The notes below the pieces were generated by a model. It was not told the DNA's origin, ran no database searches, and saw nothing but the letters and a program-made list of their open reading frames with translations. Source: Pyrrhoderma lamaoense (taxonomy: Eukaryota > Basidiomycota > Agaricomycetes > Hymenochaetales > Hymenochaetaceae). Taken from it: 64,000 nucleotides of DNA. The DNA lies in the NCBI GenBank assembly GCA_002794735.1, contig NBAZ01000006.1:682001-746000 (forward strand), given 5' to 3'. Every line of letters starts with the position of its first letter. Position 1 is the first letter of the stretch. Positions 62,162-64,000 of this stretch are shown one piece after another. Both the position numbers and the translations under genes were made by a program.

Positions 62162-64000
62162 ATTACCCTTTCCTTTGCGCCCTTGCATCATATCTAATAG
62201 GGTAGTAATAACTCAAGAAAGCTCAGCTTCTCCTGTCCCACGACGATTCCCAATAGACACCAGCTGCAAATAGACTAGTATACTCTTCTAAGGCTTAATA
62301 GAAGAGCTACATAAGGGCTCACTGGGAATTTATTAAAAGATCACGAAGTTGTGGAAGAGTAAGGAAGGAAAGACTGCTCCCGGATTAGAGTGAGCGAATA
62401 AGTGCTGCTAAACATCATGACGGTTCCGAATAGATGCACTCTATACTTCTATGCCTCAGAATAATTCATACGGATGTTCAGTTAGCCATAAGTAATTCTG
62501 CTTCCGAGTTTTTGTCTACAAGACACAGCCTCCTACTTTCCGCCTTCCTCCGCCTTCCTTCTACTTACACTGTTATTAAAAAAGGGTGATAATCTTCGGG
62601 GTCTCATGTCTCTAGGTCCATGTGCTTAAACGAAGATTCTTATTGATATGAGATTCAATATTAATAGCTTTCGCTACAACAAGCCAAGAATTGAGCATCG
62701 CCTCGGCTCTGCACCTAGCATCAATTATACCTACATCTTAATATAAGTCTCTAACTACTTTGATACCAAAACTTACAGGTAACAGTAGTACATCGATTAC
62801 AACTCTTCTAACATCCATGTAGTGATAAAGAATATCAAACCCCTTCATTCTCGCTTACAGTGCCCAAGAAGACCAGGTAGGAATCCAGGTCTCAAGTACT
62901 ACAGTTTTCATCTTACTCGTGCAAGTGATGAGTAATCCCATTGCATTAGTCAAGCTACTATACCAAGACGTAGCCATCTCTCTTATAATATGCTTCAGGT
63001 ACACTAAATCCTATATTCAAAATTTTTTCTCATTCTAATATGTCAAGAGTAGAAGACATATTCTCTTAGTCTCCTTCCCTCCATTTCGAACTCTGAACAT
63101 ATAATAATAGATTTCCAGAAAATGTCCAATTAGAGATCTTTCAACCCTTGTAACTGACTTTAGTGACCACCCCTGGATTTGAAACTTAAAAATCAATATA
63201 GAGACAAACGTGATATATCTGGTAATTTCCTAGTGGGTTATTATTAATATGTATACTTACGTTAACATTTTCTTGTCAGCCCATTAAAGGTTAAAAGGTT
63301 CGATGTCGGACAAAGTGCTGATAACTCGGACTTGTAAAATTTTGAAATCGAATTTGAATTGTGTTATATGTGATTGATGTTGCATGGACTTTGTGGAGCC
63401 GCTTCCTAAAAGTTCCTATCACCTTATATATACCTAAGATGTCCTCTCAAAGTGTAGAAATGAATAAATGTTGTAATAATTAGATTGTAAAGCTGTACTG
63501 AAACACGGGTCGTACCGTGCTACTACTTTGAGATCATCAACTTTGGGAAGATTCAAAAAAAAGCCAGTGTCAACACTAGTGTTATTTATAAAAACCGTTT
63601 CTTTGCCCACAGTTTTCTGCATTCCGGTGCTTTGTCATATGAACAATAGTTTGATATGTATGTGAGAAAAGGCTGCTGAAACTGAAAGGTCCTTATCAAT
63701 TCAGTTAATCTCATGATTCTGGTACGAATACAAAGTCACTGCCCAAAGCGAGCAGGAAACTAAATGTTGTATTTGTTAGGATTGACTGCACGAGCCTCAC
63801 TTTTATCACTGGCTGCACAACGACCCCAAAGGCCTATTATCTAGAGCACACAGTCCAACTCAGTGGGTGCATGATTAATATACTTACTTAATCACCTAAT
63901 CACCTTACCAAACTCACAACTATACCGAATTCAGTCTCTGCTTCAACTGTCACACACCCTCTCAATTGCCCACACGCACTCAGAGGAACAAAGGTTGAAT
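62162..64000. other. AT-rich region without a supported gene
   Basis: Only frames below about 65 codons occur. A CCGCCTTCCT repeat (two adjacent copies at about 62540-62560) is the only pattern noted. The window ends before any new gene. Confidence 0.45.

Overview
The window is nuclear DNA of a filamentous basidiomycete, probably Agaricomycotina. Genes are dense, many are cut into several exons by 49-80 nt GT-AG introns, and the best-recognised proteins (S41 protease of the fungal tail-specific type, RSC7, cohesin Scc3, QCR8, eL41) are fungal or eukaryotic. No tRNA, rRNA, CRISPR array, complete transposon or prokaryotic gene was seen.

Layout. 1-3.9 kb is AT-rich with one small orphan gene (minus). 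4-10 kb holds a secreted metallophosphoesterase (+), a short acidic protein (-) and the WD40 ribosome-biogenesis factor JIP5 (+). 10.3-15.1 kb is cohesin subunit SCC3 (+). 15.9-22.1 kb has a DJ-1/PfpI protein (+), an S41 protease (-) and the chromatin-remodelling subunit RSC7/NPL6 (+). 22.7-26.5 kb has the 25-residue ribosomal protein eL41 (-), head to head with an RRN9-like Pol I factor (+), then a hotdog thioesterase (-). 29.1-30.6 kb is an S1/P1 nuclease (+), followed by a tiny Cys-tailed protein with an RLRGG motif (+) behind a CRE and a TATA box. 31.8-45.4 kb is a single giant gene (about 4,250 residues: PH-like domain, Ser/Pro-rich repeats, SR-rich blocks, coiled coil, proline-rich tail). 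46-51 kb has an orphan gene (+), a small Cys-rich protein (-), tubulin cofactor C (+) and another orphan (-). 51-64 kb is gene-poor, with a small heat-shock protein (+) and QCR8 (+).

Functional themes. Several neighbours serve ribosome production (JIP5, eL41, RRN9-like) and chromosome structure (SCC3, RSC7), but there is no operon-like or cluster-type organisation.

Quality warning. Many genes, including conserved housekeeping ones, change reading frame once or more. Wherever the direction can be decided it is always the loss of a base, usually beside a G/C (sometimes A or T) run. This looks like systematic homopolymer under-calling in the assembly rather than gene decay, so models below are given as whole genes with the break points stated.
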